Source of the DNA: Melanopsichium pennsylvanicum
Lineage: Eukaryota > Basidiomycota > Ustilaginomycetes > Ustilaginales
Assembly: GCA_900208305.1 (NCBI GenBank)
Contig: OAPG01000003.1
Span: 1,240,001 to 1,304,000, forward strand
Length of the DNA: 64,000 nt
Reading direction: 5' to 3'
Part shown: one piece after another, positions 42,381 to 53,700 of the stretch
Layout of the letters: the number at the start of each line of letters is the position of its first letter
Position numbering within the stretch: position 1 is the stretch's first letter
Notes under the pieces: generated by a model
Told to the model about the DNA's origin: nothing
Databases searched by the model: none
The model's input: only the letters and a program-made list of their open reading frames with translations
Translations under genes and position numbers: made by a program

Positions 42381-45300
42381 TTACGAATTGTAAGCTTGAG
42401 CAGCATCCCACACTCTCCTTTGGTCATTGTTGTTGTTGTTGTTGTTGTTGTTGGTAGTACTATTCTCAGCTCTCTCCGCCGGCATCTGGGTCGCATGTTG
42501 TTGTCGGTGTTGTGGAACAATATGTCGATCAAAATCAATCGCAGACGTATTCAACTTTCCATCCGCATCGAACATCGATGCCGAACCCAAACCACCCAAG
42601 CCTGGAATTGACCCTGTGGTAGTACCACTGGTCCCCACAGCTGGCGGCGTTCCACCTTCACTCGACTCTTCGGCATTCATCACCTCTGCCTGCATCGGTT
42701 CGGCAATCCTTGCTCTCGAGCTCGACGTCGACACTTGCTGTCTCGAATCCCTCGTCTCACTCCCAGAGAGAGCCACCGCCATCATTCGTGAAGACGAGGT
42801 CGAAGCCGGACGAGATCCTTGTGATTCCGGACGCGAAGTGGACACCCAGAACATCTCCTCGTCCAGCTTGTTGGGCTTAGATGTGGACGACGTCAACGGA
42901 ATTGAGGCTGGGTGAGTCGAAGTGCGGTAGGGAAGTAAAAGTGCTTGTTGAGCCGCACCTGGGGGAAGCGTTCCAGAGGACGCGTCAAAATCGTCAAGAC
43001 CTCCTCCGCTCAGTTCATATACAGGTGGTGAGTATGCATCGGCAGCAGAAGACACAATACCTTGACCGCTTGTGCTTCTCCCTCGCATCATATCACCGCC
43101 GCTCCCTTCCATCCGAGGCTCAAAAGAAGTAGGCGCACGACTAGGCAGCACCTCAGCACTCGCAGCCGCCAGAGCTGTGGAATCCAACGCCCTCTCTGCC
43201 GCTGCTGAACTCCTCCTGGGCCTTTGCGGTCTAACCACTTCAAACCCACCACCGCCTTGCCTTGTGCCAGAAACATCCGCCTCCGAAGCGGGAGGCTCAA
43301 GACTATTGTTGCCCTCTTCTTCCACCCCTGACTTGACACCGAGTCGAGAAGCCAGACTGCTCATTGCCGCACTCATCTTGTTCAACCCTCTCCAGCCACC
43401 CTTACTCTTGAAGCGAGCACCGTCTACACCATGATCGTCGTCGTCATAGTCGCTATCAGAGTCGCTGCGTGCGCCGTGACGCCTCCAGAACTTGCCCTTG
43501 GACTTTTTCACAGGCTCAATGGGTTGTCCTTCTTCGTCGACCGCCATCATTCCAGCGATGGATTGGGAAGCACGCAGTTGCGCTCCTTGAGAGTATCGTC
43601 GCATCGTGGCGTTACGAGCAGCCGCCTCTGTGCTGGATAAACCAATGGCTTCGTCCGCGTTGGGTGGCATGGAGCGACGACGTTGGTCAAAGTACGATTC
43701 GACCACAGCCGACTGAGATTGTGGCCGAGCTCGACGCTGAGGCTGCAGATTCTGATACTGCTGGGTTGGAGACATGCGCTCCACACTGCCGGTGGAAAGG
43801 GGGCGCGGTAGCTGACCAGGGTTGCCGTGCAGTGCCTGGAAAGGTGCTGCATCGGTGGCTCGACCACCGCCCATGCGAACGAATCCGGACTGTTGTGGGG
43901 GCGGCGGGGATTGTCGGCCGCCCCACTGGTGCAGCTGAGGTGGAGGCGACACGGGTCGACCGTTGCCTGCCGTCGATGGAAGTGCAGCCATGATAAATCC
44001 CTCTTCGTGCGGGTCGCCCCTCAAGTATGTCGAGTAGGGACTATTGCCATCGACCAACATGTCAGCTGGCGATCTTCGCCCTTGCAGTTGGCTATCGAGG
44101 TATGAAGCGTAGGAAGCCTGGCGAGAATGCATGGGCATGCGGTTCATCGACATGGTGGAAGGGAGCGAGGCGCCAAGCTTGCGCGGCGACGACGGCACAG
44201 CAGGTGTGCTCTCTCCGGTAGAACCCTCCTTGCCCGAACTTGCGAGCATGAGCGTCTGCGTGTTGGTGCTCGTCGAGCGGTTGAGCTGTTTTTGAGACGG
44301 CGAGAGCCGCTTCCCTTTTTTGTTGAGCTGCAGCTTGCTCTCTTTCCTCTTCTTGATCTTTCGGATTGCGCCGCCCAGCCCTGATGTTCGGGGCGAAGCT
44401 CGCTCGTCAAACGATGCGCGCCAAACCAATCTGACTACACCCTCGATCATCTTAACGACGAGGATCAATCCTGCACAGACATACAGAATGGCTTGGATGA
44501 GCAGAATGACGTAGGTGAACCATCCATTCGGCTGTCGTCCAAAATCGACCAACGGGCTGAGCAATAGCAGCAGCACGGCCGTGATGATACGCAACACATT
44601 CGCAACAAAGCTAACAGGACCCATCATGGCGCCTTCACCCCAAGGCAACCATAGACTACACGCAAGCGCAAACATGATCTCGAACACCAAGATGATGATC
44701 GCCTGTGCACTACCGCTCGCCTGACCTGCACCGATGACGACACCTAGCACAAATGTGCGCGCAAAATCGACGGCACAGAAGAGCTGAGAGCCAGGGCTGT
44801 AGGTATTATAGATCGGTCCGAGAGCCGAGAGGGTGTCGATGGAGTCATAGAGCTTTGCAGTGGGAGCGCGACTGATGCAGAAGATCGCATAGACGGGAGC
44901 GAGAACGGAGAGGAAGGCAAAGGCTAGACCTGCGAGGCCGACAGAGGTGGCGGAGAAGATGTCGGCATTTGCCATTTGGAACGTGGTGAAGATGGTGATG
45001 GGAAGATGAAAGAGGAATACGGCCCTGAGAATGTTACCATGCAGCATGCGAAGATGGAAGGTATTGTTGCTCGAGCCGAACAAGCGCTTGCCACGGGCGC
45101 CAATGAAGCGGTAGCCGCCGCGACGGCTGATGGATGAACGTGCCTGGTCATCGTCTGCTTCCACCATCTCTTTTGGTTCAGCCGCAGCCCCGCCGTCGGC
45201 GACGTTGAGGTGATAGCTGTGGTCCTCTCTACGTTTCTGCAGACGCAAGAAGGTGTCGTGGAACGAATCTATAATCCAAGCGAACAAGGAAATCCCGACG

Positions 45301-46790
45301 ATAGCTGCGAGGATGAAAAACCAGATAGCGAGACAGGTTCCAAAGAGATCGCGGGTTCTCAAGCCCACGGCACGTGCATAGGAATCCATACCAGCACGCG
45401 CTCCATCGAGGTTCATCAAGCGGTTTGGCGCCTGCTCGTTCATGTAGAGCGGCGAGGTGCGATTGATGAATTGCTGGCTGATGTCGCCTGAGGGCAAGGT
45501 TGCATTGGTCGAGACCAAGTCAAATTGGCTGTCGAGATCGGAAGGCCGAATGATGGTTACGTTGCCGGTGAGTGTGGACCAGGCAGCTTGTCTGAAGAAG
45601 CCATACGAGAATTCGGGCCATCGCACAGCGACCATCGAGATGGCAGCTACAAATTGGGTGTGCAGGATGATGTCCCAACATCCTGGCGTAGCGAAACGGA
45701 GAAGCGCAGCACTCAGCGCCAATTTCTGACCCGTGACGGCAGAGACGAGGGTAGGCGCGATGGTGTCTTTGACGAGGTTGGGCTGCGAGCCTTCTCTAGC
45801 CTTGTGCTTGAACGCTCTAGCTCGTGAGGTGAGCGCACAAAAGATGCGGGCAAGAGTAGGGACGACAAAGAAGCCGATGGTAAGGGCGATCGGAAACCAA
45901 AGCATGAGATCCCAATACCACTTTGAGTCATCGTATGGACTGGCGTAGACTTCGATGCAGGCAATGTCGAGTGGTGGACTGGAGGTGTCGCTAAGTCGGA
46001 TGCGTGTCCAGAGGGTTCCGAGAGTGTAGGTATCGTTCAATGGAATGCCGACACCTAGAGACACCTGACCAGGGCCGTAGAGACAGCCAGCAGGCTGGAT
46101 GACGACGCCATTGATGACGGTGGCGTTCGGATCGGGTTGAACGGGATAGAGACTATCACAGAGATACGAAACGTTTCGGAAGACATCAAAAGTGAGGAAC
46201 TGTGTCTGCACGGAAAGAGTGCTGAGAAGTTGAGGCGTGACATTTGTATTGACGGTGGTGCTCTGCAAATCGGTTGCACCGACGGCGATGATACGAAGCA
46301 CACCCGAGTCGTAGCTGTTCTGCTGAGAAAGAACGCGGTCGCTTGCGAGGTCAGGATCGAATTGGGTATATATGACAGAGATGTTGATGCGCAAAGCGGG
46401 ATCAACATAGTTGACCTGATCAGCTGGACAGCCGGTGAAGTAGACATCCTTCATACGAGAGGTGATGCTGCGTTCGAGATCGTCATAGAGAGAAGGGATG
46501 GGTTTTTGGAGCAAGAATGGTACCTGTGGACCAGAAAGCTGAAGCTCTGGGATGGTAGTGCTAGTGACTGTAGCTTGAGTTCGAGTGACGGTGGTACTGC
46601 CAGCTGAAGCGGCTGTTCGGGTGGGAGTGTTGAGGGATGCTGAGCCTGTAGTCAAGGTGACAATTTGGGTCACAGTTTGAGCTGTAGACAAAGTGCTGAG
46701 TGAGAGACAGACGACAAGTGTTGTGATGAGCCAGAGTCGGACCAAGGCCGATGGACATTTTCGGCCCAATCCCATCATGATAGGAGTCAT
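42381..46790 (-). CDS. TRP-like/ML-domain integral membrane protein (Flc/Pkd2 relative)
   Basis: 1469 residues, one exon. It starts with a signal peptide (LWLITTLVVCLSLSTLSTAQ). An ML-like luminal/extracellular domain spans about 75-290, with N-glycosylation sites and paired Cys (YFTGCPADQVNYVD; SYLCDSLYP; PAGCLYGPGQV). The TRP-like membrane domain follows, with about nine segments (WYWDLMLWFPIALTIGFFVV; WDIILHTQFVAAISMVAVRWPEF; LFGTCLAIWFFILAAIVGIS; GLAGLAFAFLSVLAPVYAIF). A disordered cytosolic tail of over 600 residues is rich in Ser/Pro/Arg and ends near nine Asn encoded by a TTG/CAA repeat. Relatives include fungal Flc proteins and fission-yeast Pkd2, involved in wall stress and calcium. 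Which subfamily it belongs to is not settled. Confidence 0.85.
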   Translation of the reverse strand: MTPIMMGLGRKCPSALVRLWLITTLVVCLSLSTLSTAQTVTQIVTLTTGSASLNTPTRTAASAGSTTVTRTQATVTSTTIPELQLSGPQVPFLLQKPIPSLYDDLERSITSRMKDVYFTGCPADQVNYVDPALRINISVIYTQFDPDLASDRVLSQQNSYDSGVLRIIAVGATDLQSTTVNTNVTPQLLSTLSVQTQFLTFDVFRNVSYLCDSLYPVQPDPNATVINGVVIQPAGCLYGPGQVSLGVGIPLNDTYTLGTLWTRIRLSDTSSPPLDIACIEVYASPYDDSKWYWDLMLWFPIALTIGFFVVPTLARIFCALTSRARAFKHKAREGSQPNLVKDTIAPTLVSAVTGQKLALSAALLRFATPGCWDIILHTQFVAAISMVAVRWPEFSYGFFRQAAWSTLTGNVTIIRPSDLDSQFDLVSTNATLPSGDISQQFINRTSPLYMNEQAPNRLMNLDGARAGMDSYARAVGLRTRDLFGTCLAIWFFILAAIVGISLFAWIIDSFHDTFLRLQKRREDHSYHLNVADGGAAAEPKEMVEADDDQARSSISRRGGYRFIGARGKRLFGSSNNTFHLRMLHGNILRAVFLFHLPITIFTTFQMANADIFSATSVGLAGLAFAFLSVLAPVYAIFCISRAPTAKLYDSIDTLSALGPIYNTYSPGSQLFCAVDFARTFVLGVVIGAGQASGSAQAIIILVFEIMFALACSLWLPWGEGAMMGPVSFVANVLRIITAVLLLLLSPLVDFGRQPNGWFTYVILLIQAILYVCAGLILVVKMIEGVVRLVWRASFDERASPRTSGLGGAIRKIKKRKESKLQLNKKGKRLSPSQKQLNRSTSTNTQTLMLASSGKEGSTGESTPAVPSSPRKLGASLPSTMSMNRMPMHSRQASYASYLDSQLQGRRSPADMLVDGNSPYSTYLRGDPHEEGFIMAALPSTAGNGRPVSPPPQLHQWGGRQSPPPPQQSGFVRMGGGRATDAAPFQALHGNPGQLPRPLSTGSVERMSPTQQYQNLQPQRRARPQSQSAVVESYFDQRRRSMPPNADEAIGLSSTEAAARNATMRRYSQGAQLRASQSIAGMMAVDEEGQPIEPVKKSKGKFWRRHGARSDSDSDYDDDDHGVDGARFKSKGGWRGLNKMSAAMSSLASRLGVKSGVEEEGNNSLEPPASEADVSGTRQGGGGFEVVRPQRPRRSSAAAERALDSTALAAASAEVLPSRAPTSFEPRMEGSGGDMMRGRSTSGQGIVSSAADAYSPPVYELSGGGLDDFDASSGTLPPGAAQQALLLPYRTSTHPASIPLTSSTSKPNKLDEEMFWVSTSRPESQGSRPASTSSSRMMAVALSGSETRDSRQQVSTSSSRARIAEPMQAEVMNAEESSEGGTPPAVGTSGTTTGSIPGLGGLGSASMFDADGKLNTSAIDFDRHIVPQHRQQHATQMPAERAENSTTNNNNNNNNNDQRRVWDAAQAYNS

Positions 46791-48148
46791 TTTGGTCGGA
46801 AAAGTGCCGACTATGTGCAGATCGGAGATGATCAGATCGATTCAATTCGATTCAATTCGATTCAATTCGATTCGCGATGGTGCTGATCGCTATCAATTTG
46901 GACAAAAAGAAAGGATTCGACGGCTGGATGATTAAAGCATCAGAAACGAGATCTGCGCCGGCATTTCGTCGTCGTTGGAGAATGACCAGGAAGATGATGA
47001 TGGAGCAAGAAAGTTGATCAGCTCGAGTCGAGAATTGAGTGCGAACAAGAATGATTAGAGAGATGCTGGCAGCGTGGCTGTGGTGACCAGCCCAACTCGA
47101 AGCGTGTAGGTTATGGTGATGATGATGGTGTCGCGAAGTGTTGGTGGAGCGAGCACAAGGTGAATGAATATGCTGATTGACAGAATTCACAAGGCCAGAA
47201 AGCAATCGGAATTCACAAATTCACAAGCAGCCTTTCCAGATTGGATGCGATTTTGCTGGTGCAGATGCAATATGAGCGAGCCCGCAGAAGCAAGCAATCC
47301 ACAAGCCAGGGCGCTGCGGTGCATGTCTCTCGATCGGCACTCAAAAATAATGCATTTATTTATTTATTATATTACTGTCCAGAATTCGTGATTGTTTAGG
47401 CGCTTAAATTACTCATCACGAAAAATCAGAAGGGCCCACCAACAAATCGCAAATCGCAAATCGCAAATTTCAAATTTTCTCGAAACATCCAAAGTAAATT
47501 AGTGTAGTAATGTTGAAGCGCATCTTTGAGATCAATTGGCAGTAAAAATGGTAAAATCAATCAAGCGGGTTTGCTTTCTCGCCATATTATGTGCTTTTCC
47601 CGTGTCAACATGAATCACATCCTCCCACGGTACCTGATTCTGGCAATTTTGCGCTTCAACACAAGTTTCATCTTGTTGATTCTCAGACTCGGTAAGGATT
47701 CGCAGGTGTAAGTGTAACATGTGGTATGATCTGTATCATCAAATCTGATGTGAGGTGAGATGATGTAAGTGATGAGAACAGTGGGAACCAAAGCACCCTG
47801 CATATGGATCCATCACGATTGCCGAGGACAAGCTCATCCTTCTGAGCGCGCTGAATCTCGAACCCTTTTTAAATTCTCTTTCCAATTTTTATTTTATTTT
47901 TATTTTTCATTTTCCGACGCTCCGACTTTGGATCTTATTTCAGCCGGTCGTCACGATCAGATGCATTCAACATCAGTCAAGTCCACCTCCAATGACGGTG
48001 TGACGTGGTCCGGTGACTGCGACATGAGAAGCATCGTTCTCTTCGCCAATCAAGCGTCTAAACCTGCCAGCTTGGAACCGCAATTTTGCGCTTCCGAATC
48101 CTATGAATAGTAATCTACTGTATTCTTTTCTTACTTTACCTTTTGAAC
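46791..48148. other. Intergenic upstream of the TRP-like gene, downstream of STE14
   Basis: 1.36 kb. Holds a GATTCAATTC decamer repeat (about 46838-46873), three AAATCGC units (47444-47465) and T-rich runs near 47880-47915. The ORFs at 47526-47711 and 47769-48110 lack protein character. Confidence 0.55.
46838..46873. repeat. GATTCAATTC tandem repeat (about 3.5 units)
   Basis: Decamer repeated directly upstream (48 bp) of the TRP-like start codon, probably in its leader or promoter. Confidence 0.9.
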
Positions 48149-49171
48149 TTACTTGATAAACGGCAGCCCCGTACCCACTTTTTGTTTATACTCCCTATAC
48201 TCATCACCAAAGAACTCGATCAACGCCCTTTCCTCTGCTCTAATCCTTCGACTGAAGAACAACCACAACACAGATACAAACCCTACCAACCCCACCTTAT
48301 TCCCCAACATGACTTGGGTTCCCAAAGCCCAATATGTAAACCCCACATAACTCGGATGTCTTACCCAACCATACACGCCATGTTTCACCAACTCATGATC
48401 GTTCCTTTTCTTCCAAGCCAAAATGTGACTAAAGTTGTTACTTGCTTGAATCATGGCTAAACTCCGAAAAATTTGACCGAACAACATCAAACCCAATCCC
48501 AAATATGTCGACAAACCCGCACTTTTCGTTCGAGGGTAAAAGTGAGAGGTGAGACAAAACTCGAAGAGTGAAAAGAGATGAGCGTAATGGTAATGTTTAC
48601 CATTATTGAGCAAGAAACTGTCGGAATAAAGACGCGTGGGATTGTAACTTGCAGTCACGTTGAATTCCAACATGTGAAACACTGTCCATGCAAGCAAGTA
48701 GATGTGCAACTGAGGCATAGAGTACCATGGCTTCCATTCATCCGTCGTAGATGGATTCCCAAGCTTGAAAAATGCCACACTCGGGTTGAGAAAGAGAGAG
48801 TTCCACAGGAAGGATACAGTGGTAGGTAGGCATAAGCCGAACAAGATGCCGAGGGGAAACACTGTGTTGGACACTTGCAATACTCCCTGAGCGTAGGCGG
48901 GCGGGAAAGTGTACTGTGTCGTGAACTGTTCGGAAAGCCAAGCTAGCCATGTTTGTGGTGGTGGTGGTGCGTTTGAATCTCGACCGTGTTTGTTTGTGAT
49001 GATAGGTGTTGGTGCAACACGAGGAGGGGTCGGGATGGTATGGGATTCATCGCTGGAAGTACGTGTACAAGGTGTGGAGGGCATACTGTCGTTGTCGCCA
49101 ATACTGCTTGGACTGCGTAGCAGGATGGTGTCGATGGATGAAGAGATGTCTATTGATTCTGAGCCTGGCAT
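48149..49171 (-). CDS. STE14: Protein-S-isoprenylcysteine O-methyltransferase (Ste14/ICMT)
   Basis: ER membrane enzyme that methylates the prenylated C-terminal Cys of CaaX proteins, including Ras/Rho proteins and lipopeptide mating pheromones. 340 residues, one exon. Several TM segments are visible (VFPLGILFGLCLPTTVSFLW; LHIYLLAWTVFHMLEF; YLGLGLMLFGQIFRSLAMI; VGLVGFVSVLWLFFS). The catalytic C-terminal signature is complete: HELVKHGVYGWVRHPSYVGF for cofactor binding and RRIRAEERALIEFFGDEYREY. The first 80 or so residues are a Ser/Thr/Pro-rich extension absent from yeast Ste14 (239 residues). Divergent from MED21. Confidence 0.94.
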   Translation of the reverse strand: MPGSESIDISSSIDTILLRSPSSIGDNDSMPSTPCTRTSSDESHTIPTPPRVAPTPIITNKHGRDSNAPPPPQTWLAWLSEQFTTQYTFPPAYAQGVLQVSNTVFPLGILFGLCLPTTVSFLWNSLFLNPSVAFFKLGNPSTTDEWKPWYSMPQLHIYLLAWTVFHMLEFNVTASYNPTRLYSDSFLLNNGKHYHYAHLFSLFEFCLTSHFYPRTKSAGLSTYLGLGLMLFGQIFRSLAMIQASNNFSHILAWKKRNDHELVKHGVYGWVRHPSYVGFTYWALGTQVMLGNKVGLVGFVSVLWLFFSRRIRAEERALIEFFGDEYREYKQKVGTGLPFIK

Positions 49172-49985
49172 GATGGTGAAGTGATGGGAAAACGCGAAGG
49201 ATCCGATAGAAGGAGAAGCAAGCGAGGGAGAGAGGTCAGCTTTTTAAAGTATTAAGTCTGTTCGGGGCTGTCACTTGACAATTACGAACCTTTGGTGCTT
49301 TTTCAGCATTCGATTGTTGCTTCTGGTGTGGATGCGTGAGCATTAAAGCTGCCTTTACAGCCGTAATATGGAAATACAACAAGGTCAATTATACGGGAAA
49401 GTGTTGAAGCAAAGAAGAACAAAAGAAAACGTGAGACACGACAAAACCCCTTTGTGGTCATTTTGTGAGAAGGTTTCAGAGTGTCCCCTTTGTTGGTTTG
49501 GAACCACAAAGGGCAGAACGTGAGAGAGTTTTATTTCTCAGGGTCCAATAATCAAAATTCCGCAAATCCAACTTGATCAACTGGCTGATGCACGTACGGT
49601 AATTTAACTGCAAAAGTGCCCAAAGTCATAGAGAGACAGACACAAAGAGAGACAGAGAGACAGAGAGCTTCTTCCAAGCCTTTGAAATAGCCCAAAAAAC
49701 AAGGTCGGAATTCGGAACTTGTCTATGAATGTATGTAAACGAGCTGTCAAGTTGTCTCACTCTTCATCACTCTTTGCACCTTCATACCTCTCGAACACTA
49801 TCCTCCTTCTCACCCAATTGCACTTGTTCGCAGCCGCTTTTCACTTTATTTACTATTCGCATCATTATCAAGCCAAGAAATTCACAAACGATCCCACAAC
49901 CAATCAATCACACACAGCATCAACATCACTTGGATCCCCTTTGGCGCAGTTCAAAAAATTTTATTTTGAAAAAAGAAAAAAAGAA
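49172..49985. promoter_or_regulatory. Divergent promoter region of STE14 and MED21
   Basis: 814 bp. Contains GAGA-type repeats near 49630-49670 and CGGTAATTTAACTG near 49597. The coding-looking extension upstream of the MED21 ATG (from 49719) has no homology I recognise and is treated as leader. Confidence 0.55.
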
Positions 49986-50447
49986 ATGGACCTCTTAACG
50001 CAACTAGATACGTCGCTCGATTTGCTGCTAAAAATCATGTCCTCCTCTATTGCCTACATTTCTCGAAAAGCCAAACATACCCAATTACCTGGTTCTACTA
50101 TACCTTTGACCATCTTGGGGAAAACAGAAGCTATTCAACCCGACGAAATGCAAGAGGCCATATCCGAATTGGTTTCGGATTTAGTGGAAAAAGCGCAGAG
50201 TATTCGCGAAATCATCCTGCACTTACCCACACCCGAATCGCTTGGTGGTGATCAAGAATTAAACAAAGATTTGCAAATCATGCAAGTCGAAATGAAAAGT
50301 TTGAATAATGAGTATAGAGCAGCGGTACAAGAGATAAAAATCTTGAACGACGAGGTTAGACAGTTGGTACGTTTAATAGCTGAACAACAAAGAGAGGGAA
50401 GGGTTTGGCTTGTCAATGAATTAGAGTCAAACTCATTTCTTCAGTAA
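49986..50447 (+). CDS. MED21: Mediator subunit Med21/Srb7
   Basis: 153 residues, one exon, middle module of Mediator where Med21 forms a coiled coil with Med7. The start MDLLTQLDTSLDLLLKIMSSSIAYIS matches the conserved N-terminus, so the ATG at 49986 is chosen over the longer frame. The rest shows the family pattern: a Pro-containing linker (LPGSTIPLT), a helix (EMQEAISELVSDLVEKAQSI), the LPTPESLGG turn and a long C-terminal coiled coil (LQIMQVEMKSLNNEYRAAVQ...ILNDEVRQLVRLI). Length is normal (yeast 140). Confidence 0.93.
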   Translation: MDLLTQLDTSLDLLLKIMSSSIAYISRKAKHTQLPGSTIPLTILGKTEAIQPDEMQEAISELVSDLVEKAQSIREIILHLPTPESLGGDQELNKDLQIMQVEMKSLNNEYRAAVQEIKILNDEVRQLVRLIAEQQREGRVWLVNELESNSFLQ

Positions 50448-50598
50448 CAACAACATTTACTACAATAAGCTTCGAAACACCATTCATGATACCCTTCCCA
50501 CATGTTCAGTAATATTAGCCCAACCCATCTGGTCATTTCGATAAAAGAAGCACTACCCTTTCACTCTTAACTGCACATTGTGTATCAAACTCGACTTT

Positions 50599-50636
<38 letters not shown>

Positions 50637-50762
50637 CTGTATTTTGTTACCCTCGCATCACGTTCGGAAAAAAACAAAATGGAATAAGCACGTTTCGTCA
50701 CCTATGGTCTGCACACTTTTTGAAGCCAACACAGTAAAGAATTCCTCCTTTTTTAATTGTTA
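50448..50762. other. 3' region between convergent MED21 and SEC39
   Basis: 315 bp with a (CA)n microsatellite at about 50602-50634; otherwise nothing recognised. Confidence 0.7.
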
Positions 50763-53700
50763 TTAATGTCTCTCGTCGCCGATCAACCAACCAACGCCTT
50801 TGCTAAGCGAGAATCCGCCAAATCCACTCGCCGTTGCGCCTCCTCCTTGTCGTGATAGTACACGACCATCGTTTTCCTCACCATTACTGTTCTGGTCTTG
50901 CTGGACGGTGGAATGTTTCCAACCGAGAAAATCACGAGCTGCACGTGCTGCCCTCACTGCCCGTTCGGTTGGATCAACATACCCTCGCTCTCCTGCTACT
51001 TGAGAATTCGAGGCACCGGAAACAGAGTCGAAATCGAACAACTTTGCCGTTCTTTCATCAACGTTGCTCCTCCCAACCCCAACTCCTATCGCTGCATTTG
51101 CTTGTTCATTCACACTGCCACCACCAACGATGGAAGCAGAATTACCTTTAACGTCCGTATAGCTAGAACCACCAAAGTAAGAAAGCGGACTAAAAGATAA
51201 AGGTAAAAGATTCGCTGCAGTACCTACCAAACCTGCACCCATAGTCGCAGCCGTCTGAGCTGTAAACACATCTCCCATACCCCTCGCACCCCCCATACTC
51301 CATCCACCACCGATACCTATCCCACCACCAGCCGCTGCCGCTGCCGCTGCCTTTTTCGTACTCGCGTACACTTTGCCACCTTCCAACTCCTCCTTCATTT
51401 GCAAATCCAGCATGGTGTACTGTCGCAACATGGCATTGAGCTGTGTAGCCGGACATATGCTCATGGCATGACAAAGCATAGTGATCCGACTAGGTGTATC
51501 TTGCCATCCTGGGTGCTTGGAAAGTTGATAGCACGACTTCCATGCCAAATCCCCCAACACCACCCGTTTCTGCTGCTGTACCTCTGACAAATCCCCACTT
51601 CTTCGCCATGTAGTCGTCGTCTTTTCCACAAGTCGCGAACAAAATTGAGCAGCGTCCTCAAAATCTTCACTCGCAACAGCTGCATCTGCAAGCATGGCAA
51701 GACATCGCGCTTCAATCAGAACCTTGTCCTCAACCGTTCCACCTCCATCTTCACCGCAAATCTTGTTGGCTAGATCCAGCACCAGCTCGGGTGATCGATA
51801 AGCATCTGCTTGTGTGGCTAGCATCCTTGAGATCAATTCGAGTTTATCCTTAGTTTCACGAATTTCCTTTGGCTCGATCACAGCTGCTGGCTTGACCAGA
51901 GATTTGATCTTGAAACTCGACAAACGACAGCAAGCCTCAATGAATCCTTTCTGCGCTTTACCTCGAGACGAGCTACTGGATAGGGCGCTAAGGATATCGG
52001 ATGACAGACGGATATCTCTACTCCTTGTGCTGGCCACATTGGCTCTGTCAAACAGTTCCATAGACACTCGCAGGACTAGATCTTCGAGTTGCGTCTCCGA
52101 AAGAGTACTGGTGGTGGTAGATGAGGCGGAGAGCGTCTTGTACAGATCCACATCTCCCTCTCGAAGCACTGCTCTAAGAAGCAATTGCAAGCTTTGACTT
52201 TGGGAGACCAATGCAAATGGTGCACTTGAGCTTGGCCCGCAAAGCGCGAGCATGGTGTGGAAAAACTGATCCCACGCAGCGCGATATCGCAGCATCTGTG
52301 TGTCGGCGGTAGATGGTCTTTCCTGACGGCCGCCAAAGGAGGAGGGTGGGGGATGAGACGTGGAAAAAGAAGCTAAGAGCTTCTCAAACGCTGAAGCTTG
52401 CTCTTTCTCTACTCCGTTGGTCTGTTGAGCGCCGCCGAAAGCCGAGAGCCAGCAAAGGTCGATACCGACGCATTTTGAGCTGGAATCTTGGAAAAGAGCT
52501 GAAATATCTCGCAGCCATGCAAGATGCTGCTGTGCTTCATGCAATAGTGCCGCAGTCTCTTCTGCTGAGGTGGCAGAGAGAAGTGCGAGCAGTTGGCACG
52601 CTGGCACCACGCTCCTTTGATCTACCGCGAAGACGCTTCGCAAAGCTTCACCCAGATTCGAGTCCTTGGCCTTCTGCGCGTTTTGCCCGCGAACGAGCTG
52701 CAGAACCAATGATTCAGCCTCTTTGAGCAGCGTCTGTGAAGTGTTGAGGTCGAGACGGAATTCTCCAACAGCAGGTCTCGCATAGAGGACCGCCGCGGCT
52801 AAAGGTGCCAACTTGTACGGTTTGCTTGCTTCGGACACGGCAGAGAGAGTGAAACTCCGCACTGTGGCATTGTCGTGTGTGTCGACCAGCTGTGTAAGGC
52901 GTTTAGCGACTGCCGCGGTGTTTCGTGTGGATATGCATTGTTGTGCGAGCTGCTTTCGACCTTCGATGCTTGTGCCCGTCGCAGACACTTTGTTGAACAG
53001 CGACTTGACCGAAGGGAGATCGAAACGTTGATCATTGACACGCTGTGCATTGATGGCGCTGCTCTGCACTTCTGCGTGATCGCTGCTAGACGCCGAAAGA
53101 GTATTGTACAGTTCAGCGATTGCCTGCTGTGCATCTTGTCCTTGCGTGCCTTTCGACAAAGCAACGAGCAGAGCCTGTACTTCCGAATCGGACTTGGTTT
53201 GCTGGAGCGTCCCAAGAATACCTCTGTAGAAGTCCACCAGCTCTCGCAGCGTGAGAGAGCGAACACCTGGTCCTGAGGCCCAGACACTTGACTCGCTTCC
53301 ATCCTTCCAGCATACAAGTAGTCCGGAAGCGCTCAACGATTCGTAGTCTGCTCCCGCACTAGTCAGTAGTTGCGCAAGAATCGGCAATCGGACGGTCGCT
53401 GATTCCTGCACGAGCCAAGAGAGGCCTTGAAGCACACTTCCAACCAACTCTGCTCCGTGTGGAAGCGAAGAAAGACACAGCAGCACGGTGCTTGTCTCTT
53501 CCTCCAATACCAGTCTCAGCGGCAGGTTCGGCAAGCCCAACATCCCAGTCGACCCTTGGAGACGCTCGAAAAGCGACAACCGTCTGGACCATTGCTCAAA
53601 CTTTTCTACCGCCTTCTCGATTGCCTCCACCGTGGAGCTCTGAGCATTCTGCATCTTGACAGTGTTGAGATAAGGCAGAGCAATCGAGTGTATAGCCAGC

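Noticed and set aside
47769..48110. 113-codon plus-strand ORF between the TRP-like and STE14 genes
   Set aside because: Low-complexity centre from a T run, no homology recognised and no coding pattern.
49719..49985. N-terminal extension of MED21
   Set aside because: The conserved Med21 start MDLLTQLD lies at 49986, and the extension has leader-like composition.
50602..50634. (CA)n run considered as a repeat array or CRISPR-like structure
   Set aside because: A simple microsatellite with no spacers; the organism is a eukaryote.
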